Shown here piece after piece: positions 21,590-34,360 of a stretch of 64,000 nucleotides of DNA. Source of the stretch: Talpa occidentalis. Lineage: Eukaryota; Chordata; Mammalia; Eulipotyphla; Talpidae. Made by a program: the position numbers and the translations under genes. Where the stretch lies: contig NW_023601104.1 of assembly GCF_014898055.3 (NCBI RefSeq), positions 44,084,210 to 44,148,209 of the forward strand. Direction: 5' to 3'. Under the pieces are notes generated by a model. That model ran no database searches and was not told where the DNA came from. It saw only the letters and a list, made by a program, of their open reading frames with translations. Each line of letters opens with the position of its first letter. The first letter of the stretch is position 1.

Positions 21590-23150
21590 ATATTTCTATT
21601 TTGTTTCTTGATTACATTAGGCAGCTTTATCTAGTTTATGGTTCTGTTTGGATTTTTCAAAGATCCAACTCATATTTTATTCATATTTGATTCTGCCACT
21701 GTTTTTTTCTAGTTCAATAATCTCTAATAAATCATTTCTAACTGCATTTCATATGAATAGAAACATATTCTATGTATCCTGCCATGATTTTCTTTGTTTC
21801 CCTCAATATTATGTTCCTGAGATTTATCCATGTTCTTGCAGTGGACAGAGTTTATATCAGTGAAATGTCTATACCCCAAGAATTCATCCTTCCTATTTCT
21901 CAGTGGTATTTGGATTGTTTTGAGTGGTTTTGTGTGTGTGTGTGGTGTACTTTTACAAAATGTGCTGCTGCAACATTCTTATTCTCTGTTCCAGTGCTCA
22001 GGTGCATTATTTTCTCTAGGATATACCAAGGAAGGAGAGTTGCTAAGATTATTTATGAGACAATGCCAACTGCTTTACAACATGACTGTAATGATTTATA
22101 TATTCCCAACATCCAAGTCTTAAGAGTTCTGATTACTTTAAACCTTTGCCAATACTTTCTCTAAATTATCTTTTAATAAACAGAAGTTCCTAGTTTTACT
22201 TGAGTCAATTTTATCCTTTTTTTTCCCTTTAACTTTTACCAATTGCTGTCTTGTTTAAGAATTCCTTCTTTACTCAAGATATTAAAACTATTCTCTCCTA
22301 TTTTTAACAGTTTTGTCACTTTGTCAGTCTTTAATTCAGTTGAAATGTATTTTTACAGAAGTATACAGCTGGAGTCCAATTTCTTTCTTTTTTCATGTCT
22401 AACCAATTATCTTAGCACTATGCATTGAAAAATCCATTCTTTGTTACATAACTGCAATCCAACTCTGTCAAAAATCAAGCTTTGCTACAGGTTGATATGT
22501 TTGGGATTCTGTTAAACTTGTGTTATTTGTTCATACTGTATCAATATCGTATGGTCATAATTGTCCTAGGTAACTCTAGCTCTGGTAAGGCAAGTCCCTT
22601 CTTCTTGTTCTTCTTTAGGTGTGTTGTGGCTATTATTCATCTTTGTTCTTTGATAAAAATTTAAATTACTTTGTCAGGCTCCATATGCATATAAATATTC
22701 ACCACTCACACAAACTAGAGATTTTTAGTGAAATAAGGTTGAGCCTAGGGATCAGATTGATTTTTTTTTATCCTTTCAGGTTATTTTCATTTTCTGAATT
22801 TAAAGCCAACGGGTTTATTTTGATTTTGGTTTTTTTGGTAGTGAGAAGGGGCTGTTCTTGAAATTTAGTATCTCCCAGCATGTGTTTATGTGTTCTCTGT
22901 CAACAATTTTTCCTGGTATAGAGCAGACTTTTTGATGTACAGGATCATATTTTCTCTTATTTCAAGGGAAGTTTTTATTATACCTTTGAAAATAGTCCAT
23001 TTTAATTATGTCATTCTCCACTTCAGGGGGCACCAATTATTGATGTATTTAATCGCCAGTTTCTGGTCTCCATGTGTGTTACAGCCTCTTTTGATACCAT
23101 TTCTTTATAGTTTAGAGCTTTACTTTGTGTTATTTTCCTAAGAAAATCCC
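21590..23150 (-). mobile_element. Old LINE-1, 3' UTR through ORF1-like portion (antisense)
   Basis: Reversed landmarks run in order: a 3' UTR/ORF2 end near 21810-22160 (for example ACATGACTGTAATGATTTATATATTCCC), ORF2 at 22400-22690 (CCAATTATCTTAGCACTATGCATTGAAAAATCCATTC; GGTAAGGCAAGTCCC), and an ORF1-like part at 22880-23100 (ATGTACAGGATCATATTTTCTCTTATTTCAAGG). All frames are broken. Open frames on the plus strand here, such as 21772-22164, are antisense noise. Confidence 0.7.
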
Positions 23151-25169
23151 CCATGGTACTGATTTGGTTGATACCCATGTTGATTCTATATACTTTTTCT
23201 TCAATTTATAAATCAACCCAGTAATGTAGCTAGTTTTACTCAAGTTTTCTTTAAAGTTGATATATAGATATCCACTTTCAATTTATACAGTCTTCTAAAT
23301 TGCTACACTTGTAAGTCCCACCCCTCTATGTATTAAATATTCAACTTAAATTTGGATATTTCCCAACATTTACTCTGGGAAATGTCTTGTTTCCTATAGC
23401 ACATATTCTTCTAAGATGTTCTTTTTACCTTCAATAATTAATATATTTCCCTTTTTTGTAGTTTTTTAAACAACTGCTTATTCATTCATCATGTGTGTAT
23501 TTCCTTCAAAATGTCTATAGCAACTATAGGTGCTTCCCCACACCTCTTCCTTTACTGTGAAAATGAATGTAGTGTAGTGCTCTGTTCGGAAGAGAGCTTG
23601 ATTATTTTAAACCAATTACAGTACTGCCATTTCACAGGGAAGGGTCCAATAATTAACATGGAACCCAAATTGTGCCAATTAGTTTTGAAAAAAATGTTTC
23701 CTGGAGGTTTCAGCTCTAGAATGCTTCTCATAATTCTGAGAAAACAACTAGAGAATAACCTTATCCTGTCTTCTAAAGAATTGTGCATGTGTGAAGGCTG
23801 GAGTCATTGCAGCCATTTTGCTTCTATGAGGAAAAGGGTATAGCTGGTGTAATCTAATACAAGGCTGTCCTTGGTGACTGTGCTGAATCCCAGAAACAAA
23901 TATACCCAGAAGCACAGTACAGTGCAAGATTTTTAAATTAATGAGACCACAAATTCTCTTTATTGTTTTTGTCAGCTAAAAGTAGGTTTTCTGCTATTTA
24001 CAACATGCTATCTCCAAACTGATAAAACAGATGTGGTTAAGTTGTCCTTTCAGATGTCCCCACCCTTTTGCTGGTTCTGTTAACATCCTGCCATTATTGG
24101 TTGAGTGATGATGGTTTGTGGCCTATTCGCCACCTCCTATTGTTTATTTTTTTTTAAATCTGTTTATTGCATGTATCTTTGCATGCTTATCTTTACTGAG
24201 CATTATTAGTTTTGTTTTAAAATGTGTACAGCCTTAAGATAACATTGTTTGTCATCTTCCCACTCAGTGGAAGTTAAACCAGAATGGTTTCATCTAGCCT
24301 AGGACTGTGCTGAGTTGAGACTGGATTTCAGAGCTAGTAAACCTTATTCTATCTCAGCGCCATCTGCCCCAGCAGTCCTAGAGTATAGCCCTCTGAGGAT
24401 CCTGACTGAGAAGCTGGGATATTTACTGAGCCCCTCCGTTTAGAGATATCCTAAGTGCTATTTTTTCCTCTCCTTGAGACCACAAGACTACCAACAACTA
24501 TACATTGTTTTCAGAACATTTTTGCTGAAGTTCTTAAATTCTAGTCCTTTGCAGTTAAAGAATATAGCGTGTATTCCTCAAAGGGAGAAACACTGAGGGA
24601 CAGACTCACTTCCTTGTGCACCTCTTCACCCCAGGAACTTGGACCCTCAAGTCCTGCTGATGCTGACGGCCTTAAAATCCAGGGTTTTTTCCTGCAGCTC
24701 CACATGACCGTCATGGCTTTGCTGGCTCATTTGTCTCTTAGCAAGAGCTCTTCCCAGGTTCTCAACTGTACATCTACTTGAAGAATCGGCTAATTTCCAG
24801 AAAAAAGAGGCAAAGCATAAGATGTTGTTCCCTCTCTCTATAAACATGGACTCCCCAATAGTGATTGTTTCTGTTGAATGGCTTTAAGTTGCTGTTTATT
24901 GTATTGTGTTTTCTAGTTTTTCTAGGAAAACTGTAAGAAAATCAATTAAGTAAAAAGACAAATTAGTTTTTCTCAGTGGGAATGTTGGGTTGATGACAGC
25001 TACTCTTTCACAGCTGGAAGTACAAGTCTCAAGTCTGAACTTCTCAGATACCTCCAGCTTTTTGTCTCATTAATTTTTCCAGCCTTATCTCCCACTATTC
25101 TTACCTTCTAGTGGTATAGCTAAAATTGTAGAACACATAATCATGCAATTTTAGAACTAAAAGAAAAAA
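23151..25169. other. Unclassified sequence
   Basis: No gene recognised. The 116-codon plus frame at 23493-23843 overlaps a minus frame at 23552-23788; neither has a known domain. The piece at 23510-23850, ending GTCATTGCAGCCATTTTG, may be an old LTR or DNA element that I could not classify. Confidence 0.35.
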
Positions 25170-25285
25170 ATTATCTGCTGCAAGGGTCTCATTTTCCATA
25201 TGAGAAAACTGATGCTCTCCCCAAATTAAATGGCTTCTCTCAGACCACCTAGCAGAGCTGGTGCTAGAATTCCCACATGGGAGGT
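25170..25285 (-). repeat. MIR SINE relic (antisense)
   Basis: CTCATTTTCCATATGAGAAAACTGATGC followed by a degraded cluster and CTAGCAGAGCTGGTGCTAGAATTC corresponds to the reversed MIR core. Confidence 0.6.
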
Positions 25286-25894
25286 GGTTAGGGGGGATGG
25301 TGAGTAAAGTAAAGAGCTGAGAAGAGAATCAAGAATTACAAGCTTATCTTTATGTTTCATATCAAGAATATTTCAATTTCTCTTCCTAGTGAATAAGATT
25401 TGTTGCTTTCTAACACATACCTCTACTGATACCACACCTGTCTCCTAGCATAAACTATGATTTTTTTTCCTAGTTATTAATTATAACTGTCATGTCTGAG
25501 CCCAAAGCCAGAAGTAATCATCACACCAAAATCCAAACAGCTTCTTATACTGAGGATAAGGAAACCTGGGAGAACATTATAAACCATCCTCTCACCTGTT
25601 TTAGTTCAAAAGAAACCTGTATGTCTCATCATTGATTGTTAAGCCTGTAGAATCACAAGCAGAACACGCACATAATTTATTGAATAAATGGGACACTTTT
25701 GAGAGTGATAGAGAGTACTATTAATAATTATGCCAGGGCGACAGGCATGAACCAATACTGATCTGGGCATCCTCACTACCAGATAATTTATCTCCAAATT
25801 GCACAAAAACTTCTTCTCTAATTCTTTCCTTAAGGTTTCCAATCACTTTTATGTGTGAAAGAAGTATTCTGTTTCAGAGTATGCATTCTTTTAA

Positions 25895-26340
25895 ATTAAT
25901 AGACTTTATTTTCTGAAACAGTTTTAGGTCCACCAAAAACTAGGCACAAAATACAAAGTTCCCAAACAGCCCTTATTCCTCCCAACTCATTTCCCTCTAT
26001 TTTTAACGTCTTGCATTAGCATGGTGCATTTGTTTTAATCGATAAGCCAATATAAATACATTCTCATTAACTGAAGCCCACAGTTTCTATGAGGATTGAT
26101 TCTTTGTGTTTGTACGTTCTGTGCAGTTTGACAAATATATAATGTACCCACCATTACAGTAACACACAGAATAATTTCACTACCCTAAAATCTCCTGTGC
26201 CCCATCATTCATTGATCCCTTCCCCCACACTCTGGCAACCACTAATGTTTTTACCATTTCCATAATTTTGTCTCTTCCAGAATGTCCTATGGTTGAAATC
26301 ACACAGTATGTAGCCTTTTCATATTGACTTCTTTCCAAAT
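25895..26340 (-). mobile_element. Old LINE-1 3' UTR (antisense)
   Basis: Well-ordered reversed L1 3' UTR blocks: AAACTAGGCACAAAATACAAAGTTCCC, TAGCATGGTGCATTTGTTTTAA, GACAAATATATAATGTACCCACCATTA, CACTCTGGCAACCACTAATG and CAGAATGTCCTATGGTTG..AGTATGTAGCCTTTTCA. Confidence 0.8.
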
Positions 26341-26469
26341 ATTTGTTTTTAAAAATTTAAATTCTTGGTACTAATTGTGATTTCATCATAATGTTGAAAA
26401 GAGAGGGTACTTCAAAATAGCAATTGGATTTAAAAATTCTCATGTAAGAATTTAGAGAGAGTCTCTAAA

Positions 26470-26830
26470 CAGAGCATAAAAAGCACAGTGCATAGAAGAA
26501 AACTTTGATAAATATTAAGTTAAAAACATTTATAGGACAAAATAAGTAAAATAAAAAACCACTCACAAACTAGGAGATATTTATAATCTTTATATCTCAA
26601 ATGCATATCATTATCCAGACTATATAAAGGCATCTATGAATCAATGAGAAAATGACAAGTAATTCAATAGAAAAAATAGGCAAAAGTATAAGGAAACAGA
26701 AAAAAATGACTTTATGAAATATATCAAAATTCTCAGTTTCATTAATCAAGGGATTTTGTTGTTTATACTTCCCAGTGCAGGTTGCTGCATAACATTTTGA
26801 AAATATAAATAAGCACAAATATGAAAATGT
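26470..26830 (+). mobile_element. Old LINE-1 ORF2 C-terminal segment (sense)
   Basis: A-rich strand with degraded ORF2 blocks: ACTAGGAGATATTTATAATC, TTATCCAGACTATATAAAGGCATC, TCAATGAGAAAATGACAAGTAATTCAATAG, AAAAAATAGGCAAAAG. Frames are broken. It abuts the antisense L1 3' UTR at 25895-26340. Confidence 0.6.
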
Positions 26831-29800
26831 AAATAACCTAAAATTACAGTTGTACCTTGCAGAAGTTCAGAGAGAAGGTGTGGACCAAAATGAAATTCGT
26901 AGAAGAATTAAAAAAAATTCTATTGAAAAAGAATTATTAAAAGAGTAAGACTTAAGCACTACATTAGCTTTCTTCTAACTCACATTTTTCTTCACATCTC
27001 CTTTTCTACCAGTTCATTCTGGCATCCTCCAGGGCATGACCTGAAAAATAAACAGATGAACCCCAGGGGCTCATATGATGATTCCCTGGGGAAAAATACT
27101 AGATCGTTCTATTTTGTACTTAATTTCTTAAATTGAGCTTTACTTTTGTAAAATATACAAATTTATTCTGTACCCTTTCTTGATCTGCACATCAGATGTT
27201 CAAATATCATGTTAGATTGGCAAAGGAATCTCACGGAAAGAGTGAGAGTTCTGTAACATGAGGCAGAGTTGATGTTGTACCAACAATTTTATTTACTTTT
27301 AACTTACCTCAAGCATTATAGTACCTAAAAAGTGGGTTTCCATAGCCTATCATTTTAACAAAACCAATTCTCACCTCGTGATACAGGGCTTAAAAAATTA
27401 CTGCAACTCCCCCCACAAGAAAATAAGAGTAATCTTAAAAATTCAAGCCCAAGCAGACTTCAAGCAAACAGAAACAGAAATATTCCCATTTGGAGAACAC
27501 AGTCTTTGCAGCGGTATTATGGCATATAAACAACGATCACCCAATAATATATGTTGAGAATTCAGAAAGTTGCAACTCTCTGACATAGGTGTTTATATCT
27601 TCCCAAAGTGTATATATTTGCCCCAAATTTCTAGTTAATTATAGAAAATAGCACGAGAGACAAATAATTTTTTTCAACTTGATGGCATTTTCTATTTCTT
27701 TTTATGTATGTTTTATAACATATATATTATATATGAGGGCAGTACCCCACATTCATATGTCATAAACAAACAGACATGTTTTGGGGATGTTTGGACTCAG
27801 GAGGTTTATTCTGATGTGGCATGATCAAAATTTGTCAAGATAATTACACTTAACTGGTCCTCCTGCCTACATTCTTCCAACCCAACTTCCACATTGCAAA
27901 GAGGGTGCTTTATCAAATCAAAACAAAAAGAATTGTCTGTTGAATGTCTATCCATGCCAGACATGTGGGTGATGGGCACTCAACAAACATTATTCCATAA
28001 ACGACTGAATGGTGAAATGAATGAGGCAGTGTGGAGTGTGAAAGGTGAGAAGAAGAGTTTTGAAGTATTAGTAATTTGCATATTTGTTCTAACAAACAAA
28101 AATGAGTCTCAATGACATGAGCTCACAAAAGTCAAATAAATGTTTATTTTTAATCCATTTTAAATCAAGGCATTATTGCAGTTAGGATTGTTGATTTTGG
28201 AGTGAGGATAGAAATCAATAAAACAGTCAATAGGCATTTATTGGGAGTCCATCATACAGAAGTAAGCTCAAAGCACAAGAGGAAAAAGACTTGAAAATAT
28301 AGATTTAAAAGAAAGCTCTTTTCTTCCTACATTGCCTATTCTCCAAATAAATAACTGAATGAAACATTATTAAGTGGGTGCATATGACAATAAGGCTGCA
28401 TTTCCTACTTACCACCTATTTCAGTGTTGTCTCCTATATTTCCCTGCCAACTCATTTATTATTCACTCAGTAGAGATTTAAGAAGAAAGAAAACAAACAC
28501 TATCCCTTCTGTTACTGAGTTTAAAATCCTGTGATTTCGATTGTAGTCCTTAAAGACATTAAAATGAAAACCCAGTGTTGTAGCTGTCTTGACCACTGTG
28601 GGCATCTTCCTTAAGTAATGGGAACTGAGCCAATGGAATTACATATTATTTCTTTTAACTTGTGGAGGTTCACATTACTATTGACTCCAATACTAATTGA
28701 GCACTTGTCATGTACCCAAACTGCTCTGACACCATAGATACAGCCATCGTGGCCCCTAACTTCTGCTGGGAAAGACAGACAAAGCTTCTTCGGAGGTGTC
28801 TGAGGACAAGACTAGAAAGTGAGCACTCTTGCTATGCCTTTAAGTTTATGCTCTCCTTTGTGATATCTCTTCTAACCACATGCTGCTTTGTTTTTCCTAT
28901 TTTCTGTCAATAAACTATTTAAAAATTAGCTTACAACACTTCTAACTAGTCCTCGTAAATATCTGATTTTTAATCAAGGTTCTTAGTGGTAGAAACTACA
29001 AAAAATAGAAATTTCGGACACTAATCTCTTAGTCCTATAGGTTCTTTATTTCAGCATATGTGGCTTTGTAGAGTTGTTTCCCCCAGATATTTCTAAGTGA
29101 ACAGCTGCTCCATGACAGAGTTTGGATTCTTTGGTCAATGGCTCCCGAGGTTTGGCAGTTTACCAAGGACTCATTAAAATATGGGTGACAGTACATAACG
29201 TGGTGCTCAACTTCTGAAGTTAGAAGCAGTGAGGAAAATCACTCAGCATTCTGTGGCCAAAGCCATCTGAAAATGCAGTCCACAGTTTTGACTATTTATT
29301 GCCCTTTTATATGACACTTTTAGGTTTTTTTTTTTTTAATCAGGCCTAGAAATTCACTACGTGTAATATAATTAGCATAAAGAGAGAAAACTAGAGGACG
29401 TGACAATTCCTCTATCTGCCCCGAAAAGCCACAATATATCTAAGTATATCTAACTTAGAACGTAACATACCTATAATGTGGACATAAGGCCCTCCCTCCA
29501 GCATGTAAAGGGCTGTGAGTAGTGCCTATTACCTCCTGAGTGTTGTGCAACTATTAGCTGGAGGAAGAGAATACAGGACCACGCGGAGCACGTGAGTCAT
29601 GCTGACAGGACTTTGTATTTTTCTCACTGATCTATCTCGGCAACATTGCCCGGCATAGAGTTAGAGTCTCATAAGTAATTGTTAAATAAATGGATGGCAA
29701 AACATAATGGAATTAGACATTTGGACATATTTATCTAACGTATGAAGATGTAAAATGAATTGTGGTTCTGTCAGATGAAAATGAGGGCTGTGCTGGTGAC

Positions 29801-31014
29801 TGTGTCAGGGTGATGGCTACAGATCCTGAAGCAGAGAGGAAAAGAGCAGAAAGGAAAGTGTGAAAGTGAAAGGGAGCATTGACTCTCTCTTGTCCCCAGT
29901 TCTCTGACTAACAAAATAAATACCTTGTGACACTAGAAAACAGAGAGAGCAGGAGAACAGAATATACTCTCAACATGGTGAACCTCAGCCTTTCCTGCCA
30001 AGAGTCCAAAATAAGCACTGGCAGTGATGGAAGCTGAGCAGTCAGCATAGGGGTGACTAGGTGAGTAGAAAGGACTCAGGGCTCCTGCAGGGTAGGAAGT
30101 GTGAAAAGAAAAGACTTGGAGGCAGGGCTGGCCAGAAAAAGTCAAGGATTTTGCTGCTGTCCCACTTGCCTCTTGAAACCCACCAGTATAGGCTCCCCAG
30201 CATCTGACTCATATTCTTTTCTTTGGTAAACTTAAAATCCAGCCCACCTGTGGCTTATTATACTAGGATGCGCCTTAGCTTTCTGTCCCTTTCATCTAAT
30301 AAACTGTCTAGGATCAAAATGGCCTACATATAACAAGTATTGGTTGATTGCAAAGGAATCAGCCTCCAGCAAGTTGGCTAACATGAGTGCTGAGAGTCTG
30401 GAAAAGAGGGTTAAACACAGAGGATGTCCTCCCTGGTAAGGGAGTCCTTCTGAGGCTCTCCAAGCAGAGTCAGCAATAATCCATTCTTCTTAAAGCATAG
30501 CTTGCATCTGGGTATGGTTGGATCAGGAAAAAAGGAGGCAAATAAGATTGAATAGTCAAAATACAACATGGAAAACAGTTCAGATGAGGTCTGCTGAAGA
30601 GCAGAGAGTACAACACATGTTTAATGTCAACCTATCAAAAATATAGTATACCATCTGAGAAAATTTATCCTCCTGTGGAAAAAAAAGGGCAAAATGAACC
30701 AATTTGTCAGTTTTCTGTACAAAATTTATATGGAATCCGGTGATTATGACTTAGCGCTCTCATTTGTATTTGTATTCATGAGAGAAAATACAGCTAAATT
30801 GGTTGCTGCAATTGCTAATCCTAAGAGCAAATATTGTTGCTGAGATGCTCACATTACATCATTCCCACAGTCCAGAATGGATTAGGCACATTTGTCTGGA
30901 AATAAGAACACTGTCAGCCTAGGATAGGATTCTGGCTCACAGACAATCTGGACCAGAAGAGGAGGGAATTCCTGAAACCAAATAATAGAAAGGTCAGACT
31001 CACTAGAGGTCATT
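26831..31014. other. Unclassified AT-rich sequence with weak L2-like scraps
   Basis: No gene recognised. L2-like traces occur near 28215-28290 (CAATAGGCATTTATTGGGAGTCC), 27940-28010 and 29640-29690 (CTCATAAGTAATTGTTAAATAAATGG). Short frames such as 27894-28115 and 29933-30145 have no signature. Confidence 0.4.
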
Positions 31015-31110
31015 TCTAATCCTCTAGACCCCTATGAAGTATTATCATCTCCATTTTTTCAGAGGAAGAAACAAGTGGCTGAAAAAGCTCACTCAGTCCT
31101 AATTGAACCT
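31015..31110 (-). repeat. MIR SINE relic (antisense)
   Basis: CCCTATGAAGTATTATCATCTCCATTTTTTCAGAGGAAGAAAC matches the reversed MIR core around the GATGAGGAAACTGAGG block. Short and diverged. Confidence 0.55.
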
Positions 31111-32500
31111 ACAACCTATGAAAATAGTGCAATCACACAGCCACATGCCATCAATATCCCTCCTACCTAAATTAGATGATGTGAAGATAAAGCAAGATAA
31201 CACAGGTAAAAAAAAGAAAAAAGAAAACTACCCTATGCCCATGAGAAGCATTATTATGTACAAACTTTTCTTTGATGGGAGTAGACATTAAAATCTTGGC
31301 CATGTGCAAAATTGTTCTTAATTTAGGAAGTTGTTCAACCCTGTTTTTAGCCCCAGGATTCTATGCTTCTAAGTATGAAGAGGAAAATGAAATATAGTCA
31401 TGCAAGAGGCTATTTCTTTAATTTTCTGGATTGTCACATTCATTCAGCATGAAATTTTTTACAGAAAGTCAATTTTGGAAAGTTCCAAACTTAATTAGAT
31501 CTTGCAGTTTGTGATCTTCATTATAATTATCAAATACTGAAGAGCTAATAAAGGATCAACCTCTGGGCTGCCGAATAACCTAATCTATTCATACCTCAGT
31601 GGCGTCCTGAATTAGAACTGGAAGCTTATGAGCTCCAGTGCACCAGTCAACCAACCAGAGTCTGCAAATTGCAATACACAACTGAAACTTGATCAGACCA
31701 AGATGAATACATGATATGTAAAATAATCCAATAAAATTTATCAATATACACGGACAATTCAAATGAAGCATACACTGGTGTAGCAATTTTAATTAAGAAC
31801 ATTTCTATGATAAACCGAAGCCCCATCTCCTGTGATCATGCAATTATTCATTTGAGTCTATTGTTACTAGAACAATGAGCAGTGAGCACTGCCCTTATTA
31901 GTGATCCTTCTTCCTGATACTCGCAATTTAACCAGATAATAGATATCATCTTGATATTCCAAAGGATGTTTCAATACTCAGACATTTTCTTTAATGTAGA
32001 TTCTGTCGGAGATAGAGTGGTGAATTCCGGATCATTTATATTTTGGGGATTTTTTTTGGAAGATTGCTGCAGATACTTTTCAGAAGCATTTCTGTAATTT
32101 TTTGAGCTAGTAATATCATATGAATAATTTCTACTGCAACAGAGTCCTGGTTTTAGGAGGACTAAAATCCTCAGTAATTCCTTCAAAGCTTCTTAGCACT
32201 ATGATTTAGTATCACCTCCACAATTATCTCTCAGACTCTGTTTAAACAAAATAAAAGGGTTAGTCCAAATATCACATGAGGAAAAATTTCATCTAACTAT
32301 GTATTTATAGCCATCAGTGAAAACTTAGATTCTGATTTGGCTGTAACTTTAAGGGTAAAGACTAGGGGGAAACTACAATCATTTACAATTTTATCTTTTT
32401 TCCTTTAGAGGTATATACTTTATATTTGGAAAGACTATTTATGTAACTCCCTTGAAAAAGTTGTTGAGTCTGACATATAATAATCTTTTTTTTTTACTAT
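31111..32500. other. Unclassified AT-rich sequence
   Basis: No gene or clear repeat. The open frame on the minus strand at 31971-32186 is not distinctive. Confidence 0.4.
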
Positions 32501-32515
32501 AAAACAAGTAAACTA

Positions 32516-32782
32516 GGGCCTCCCTGGTGGCACAAGGGGTTAAGATGCAACCTATGAAGCTATCCGCAGCCACTGCAGCACGAGTTTGAATCCCCGGCCA
32601 GCCAGGGAGCAACCCATATGGCACAGCAGACCTCTTCTGTCTTGCCCGCTGCTCCCCTCAGCAGTGTATTTCAGTCAGTCTGCCTGTTCTGCTCCCCACT
32701 CTGTCTCTGGTGAATCCTTTCACCCTCTACATCTCTGACCTGCACCCCAGTTTTTGTGTGCATAAATAAATAAATCTTAAAA
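32516..32782 (+). mobile_element. tRNA-derived SINE, full length
   Basis: Head GGGCCTCCCTGGTGGCACAA, B-box-like GAGTTTGAATCCCC, then the CAGTGTATTTCAGTCAGTCT block and AAATAAATAAATC tail. A perfect 15-bp target duplication AAAACAAGTAAACTA flanks it (32501-32515 and 32783-32797). Confidence 0.96.
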
Positions 32783-32797
32783 AAAACAAGTAAACTA

Positions 32798-33840
32798 AAT
32801 TATATTTAATATTGGTCTAGCTAAGACCAACTCCTTAATATTTCATTCCTTTGAGGGGTGACTGGGAGGAAGAGGTTAGAAATTCTTGGGGGAAATAGTC
32901 ATTATACTTTCTTTATCTGACTAGAGAAAGTACTGTGTCAGAACTGTTGTTTGATTCTCTGAAACAGGTATGGTTCATTTTGTTTTGCTTGTGATTATCC
33001 ATCTGTCTGTCTGTTGAAAGCATTCCTTTCTGTTTGGGAGACTCACTGGAGAGTTGATTGCAGCAAAGTATGACAGACAGGGCTTTGTGGGAAAGTTTTT
33101 CAGATGCACGCAAGACATTGCTCAGGGATCCTGGCAGCAAAGTATGCCTCAGACCAGGTAAGACTGTTTTCCCATCTCCACACAAAACCCAAATGTATCT
33201 ACCACCTGGAGGAGCAGCAGTTTTGAAAGAGAGGAATAAAACTTATTTTAATGCCAGTGGGCTTGAATACAAGTGGGCTCATGAAAGTTGTATCATAAAT
33301 GGGAAAAATAAAGTTGCTTCTGCTAGTTTTGAAAGATGACTTTGAGCAAGAACAGATTTAGCAAGGGTAGCAGAACATGGCAAATTCCTTTAGATCACAA
33401 TCAAGCAGTAGTAATAGCTTGTGAGCAAACATAAAGGACCAAGATGGGAACTCACCTAAATAAAAAGGGGCAATTTTGTTGGTAGGAGGTACATCTACTT
33501 GGGTCTTAAATTGATTGTAAATGAGTGCCAAAAGTTAGTTATAGTGTTATGGATAGTGTTAATGGATAGTCATAGTCTAGTTTCATCAATATACCAAACC
33601 AGATTTTCTAGTCAGTCTTTATACATTTCTATTTGAGCAAATGCTAAAAAAAAAAAACCAATGTATTAGGCAAAAACATTTTTTTTTCTAGCATCAATTT
33701 CTTACAAAGGGTGACTTTCAAGATGTATTTAAATGCTTCACAGATAAAGTGCTTTCCATTCATTTAAAGATGTTTTACCCAGCTTATGGGTATAAACGCT
33801 CCTCTTTAATAAAAACTCCCAGACCAACTGATAATAACTT
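32798..33840. other. Unclassified sequence
   Basis: No gene recognised. The overlapping frames at 32913-33185 (minus) and 33058-33339 (plus) contradict each other and match nothing known to me. Confidence 0.35.
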
Positions 33841-33849
33841 CCTTCTCTC

Positions 33850-34100
33850 TCCCTTTGACGCATTCATTTATTTACTCAGTGTATATTTATTGAGGATGAC
33901 AAAGTGCTGGGCACCAATTAGGCACTCACTTATGCTTCTGGATTGTTAGTTATCTTTGTTATGTGTCTGATTTTGTCCCCTGCAACTAGATTATAAGCTA
34001 TCATGAAAGGGATGGCATTTTCCATATCTTTGCTCACTGCCTAAGTGCCTAATTTCTTGGACATAGAAGTCATTCAACTTCTATGATGGATTTGACTAAA
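33850..34100 (+). repeat. L2 LINE 3' fragment
   Basis: CATTCATTTATTTACTCAGTGTATATTTATTGAGGA..GTGCTGGGCACC, then TTATAAGCTATCATGAAAGGGATGGCATTTTCC and TTGGACATAGAAGTCATTCAAC are in L2 3'-end order. Confidence 0.6.
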
Positions 34101-34164
34101 ATTTTACTCTTTAAATGAAAAGAAAAAGCAACTGAGTTATCCTTTAATAAGAGAGAGAAGACAA

Positions 34165-34360
34165 TACTTACCATTGGTTGAGTGCCTCATGCATCAAGGT
34201 CTTTTCATAAGCAATCTCAAATCCTTATGGCAGACCATTAAAATAAATTTTTGGTAGCCCCAAACGTATCTATGAGGGAAGAGATACTGTCATAAAAGAC
34301 ATTGCCCTAGTTACTCTGCTGGTAAATTGCAGAAATGGCACTGCAATGAAGGCTTAGATG
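34165..34360 (-). repeat. MIR SINE relic (antisense), probable
   Basis: TTGGTTGAGTGCCTCATGCATCAAGG, TAAGCAATCTCAAATCCTTATGGC and GGTAAATTGCAGAAATGGCACTG follow the reversed MIR order, strongly diverged. Confidence 0.45.
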
